Below, piece after piece: positions 58,361 through 59,083 of a stretch of 59,083 nucleotides of DNA (the stretch's first letter is position 1; each line of letters starts with the position of its first letter). The notes beneath the pieces were generated by a model. That model was not told the DNA's origin, searched no databases, and saw only the letters and a program-made list of their open reading frames with translations. The stretch comes from Lacinutrix jangbogonensis. Lineage in GTDB: Bacteria; Bacteroidota; Bacteroidia; Flavobacteriales; Flavobacteriaceae. The stretch lies in the NCBI RefSeq assembly GCF_000797445.1, contig NZ_JSWF01000036.1, positions 1 through 59,083 on the forward strand, written 5' to 3'. The position numbers and the translations under genes were made by a program.

Positions 58361-59083
58361 ATGAAAAAAGAGTTCGCAATAACAACAATAATTAGTTTGA
58401 CATTTTTGTCATTAGGTTTTTTATTACTTCATTATGAATTAATTGGATATGGACTTTCATTTTTTGTTTTTTTACCATTTATCCTTGGTTATGTTCTTGG
58501 TAAATCAACTTTAAAAGCATTTAGTCTCTTCGGACTTATTTTTTCGTTAGTAGTTTTCTTTTTACTTCTCTTATTCGGAGATTTAGAAGGAATGGTTTGT
58601 ATACTTATGGCAATGCCTTTAATTATTGTTCCTATTTTACTTGGAGTTTTAATAAAATATTTCGTCAAAAAATATCAAAAAAGAGAAAAGAATAAAAACC
58701 TAATCAAAAGTACAATTTTACCTTTTTGCATATTTTTAATATTTGGCTTTGCGGAAAATAAACTAATGGAAAACGACAAAGCAATAGTTGAAATAAAAAC
58801 TGAAATCATATTACCATACTCATCAATGGAGGTTTATGAAACAATAAAATCCGTAGATACTTTAGATGCGGAAAAACCTTTCTTAATGAAACTTGACTTG
58901 CCAATACCCCAAAAATGCATTCTTGAAGAAGAAAAAGTAGGAGCAATTAGAACTTGTTATTTTGAAGAAGGGAAAATAATAGAACGAGTAACTGAACTCG
59001 AAAAAGGAAAATTATTACGAATGGACGTAATTGACTACCAATTAACTGGCAGAAAATGGTTCGACTTTAAAGAAGCGATTTAC
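58361..59083 (+). CDS. Membrane protein with C-terminal SRPBCC-like domain (3' end outside window)
   Basis: The ORF starts at ATG 58361, 3 bp after the boundary box GTTACCCACC, and stays open to the window edge (241 codons). The N-terminal ~135 residues contain four to five hydrophobic segments (IISLTFLSLGFLLLHYELIG, FFVFLPFILGYVLG, LIFSLVVFFLLLLFG, LIIVPILLGVLIKYF, ILPFCIFLIFGFA). After them begins a soluble domain (EIILPYSSMEVYETIKSVDT, ITELEKGKLL-like, FDFKEAIY) resembling polyketide-cyclase/START-type folds. Function unknown; it is probably the next module's cargo. Confidence 0.7.
   Translation, partial: MKKEFAITTIISLTFLSLGFLLLHYELIGYGLSFFVFLPFILGYVLGKSTLKAFSLFGLIFSLVVFFLLLLFGDLEGMVCILMAMPLIIVPILLGVLIKYFVKKYQKREKNKNLIKSTILPFCIFLIFGFAENKLMENDKAIVEIKTEIILPYSSMEVYETIKSVDTLDAEKPFLMKLDLPIPQKCILEEEKVGAIRTCYFEEGKIIERVTELEKGKLLRMDVIDYQLTGRKWFDFKEAIY

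Overview
The window looks like a chromosomal segment of a marine-type Flavobacteriaceae (Bacteroidota). The DNA is AT-rich. Several proteins end in type IX secretion (T9SS) C-terminal sorting domains and a PorT homologue is present. Promoters fit the Bacteroidota TAnnTTTG -7 box, and many homologues (kynurenine genes, TamL, Pnp, RpsO) have flavobacterial character. No rRNA, tRNA or CRISPR was seen.

Layout. (1) 1-10.5 kb is an accessory, partly decayed region. It holds a frameshifted T9SS cargo gene, an unrecognised remnant, a secreted GH2 beta-galactosidase, an alpha/beta hydrolase, a frameshifted lipoprotein gene, a TetR/SDR pair with visible operators, and two copies of a 471-bp module, one carrying a nonsense mutation. 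(2) 10.4-22 kb is a long plus-strand run holding most of a kynurenine degradation pathway: kynureninase, kynurenine 3-monooxygenase, 3-hydroxyanthranilate dioxygenase, ACMS decarboxylase, 2-aminomuconate semialdehyde dehydrogenase and a RidA-type aminomuconate deaminase, plus an SDR. An O-methyltransferase, a HipA-like/DUF3037 pair and an EEP-family lipoprotein follow. (3) 22-28 kb is housekeeping: tatA, ppa, rsmG, a fatty-acid desaturase and an aminotransferase. (4) 28.6-41.4 kb holds tandem small membrane proteins and two giant repeat-rich T9SS surface proteins that share DNA repeats. (5) 41.5-54.6 kb is core genome: trkH/trkA, ubiE, porT, a SpoU methyltransferase, tamL, fbaA, accD, rpsO and pnp. 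(6) 54.8 kb to the end holds a Zn-ribbon protein, two tandem 164-bp hairpin repeats, a Xer-like tyrosine recombinase and a run of gene modules separated by structured sites.

The most interesting signal is an integron-like organisation, found downstream of the recombinase and again at 5.9-10.3 kb. Each module begins with GTT plus 6-7 bases and ends with the reverse complement of its own beginning. This is exact for five modules (one present twice): GTTGTAAAAC/GTTTTACAAC, GTTGGCAAC/GTTGCCAAC (two copies), GTTGTGGGC/GCCCACAAC and GTTGTGTGCC/GGCACACAAC. Between modules lie 73-204-bp imperfect palindromes with inner boxes resembling AACAANGTATA and TATAC-N5-6-GTT. That is the layout expected if modules circularise and recombine at G|TT, as integron cassettes do at attC. 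The only recombinase seen is Xer-like, without the extra domain typical of IntI. Mobility itself is an inference.
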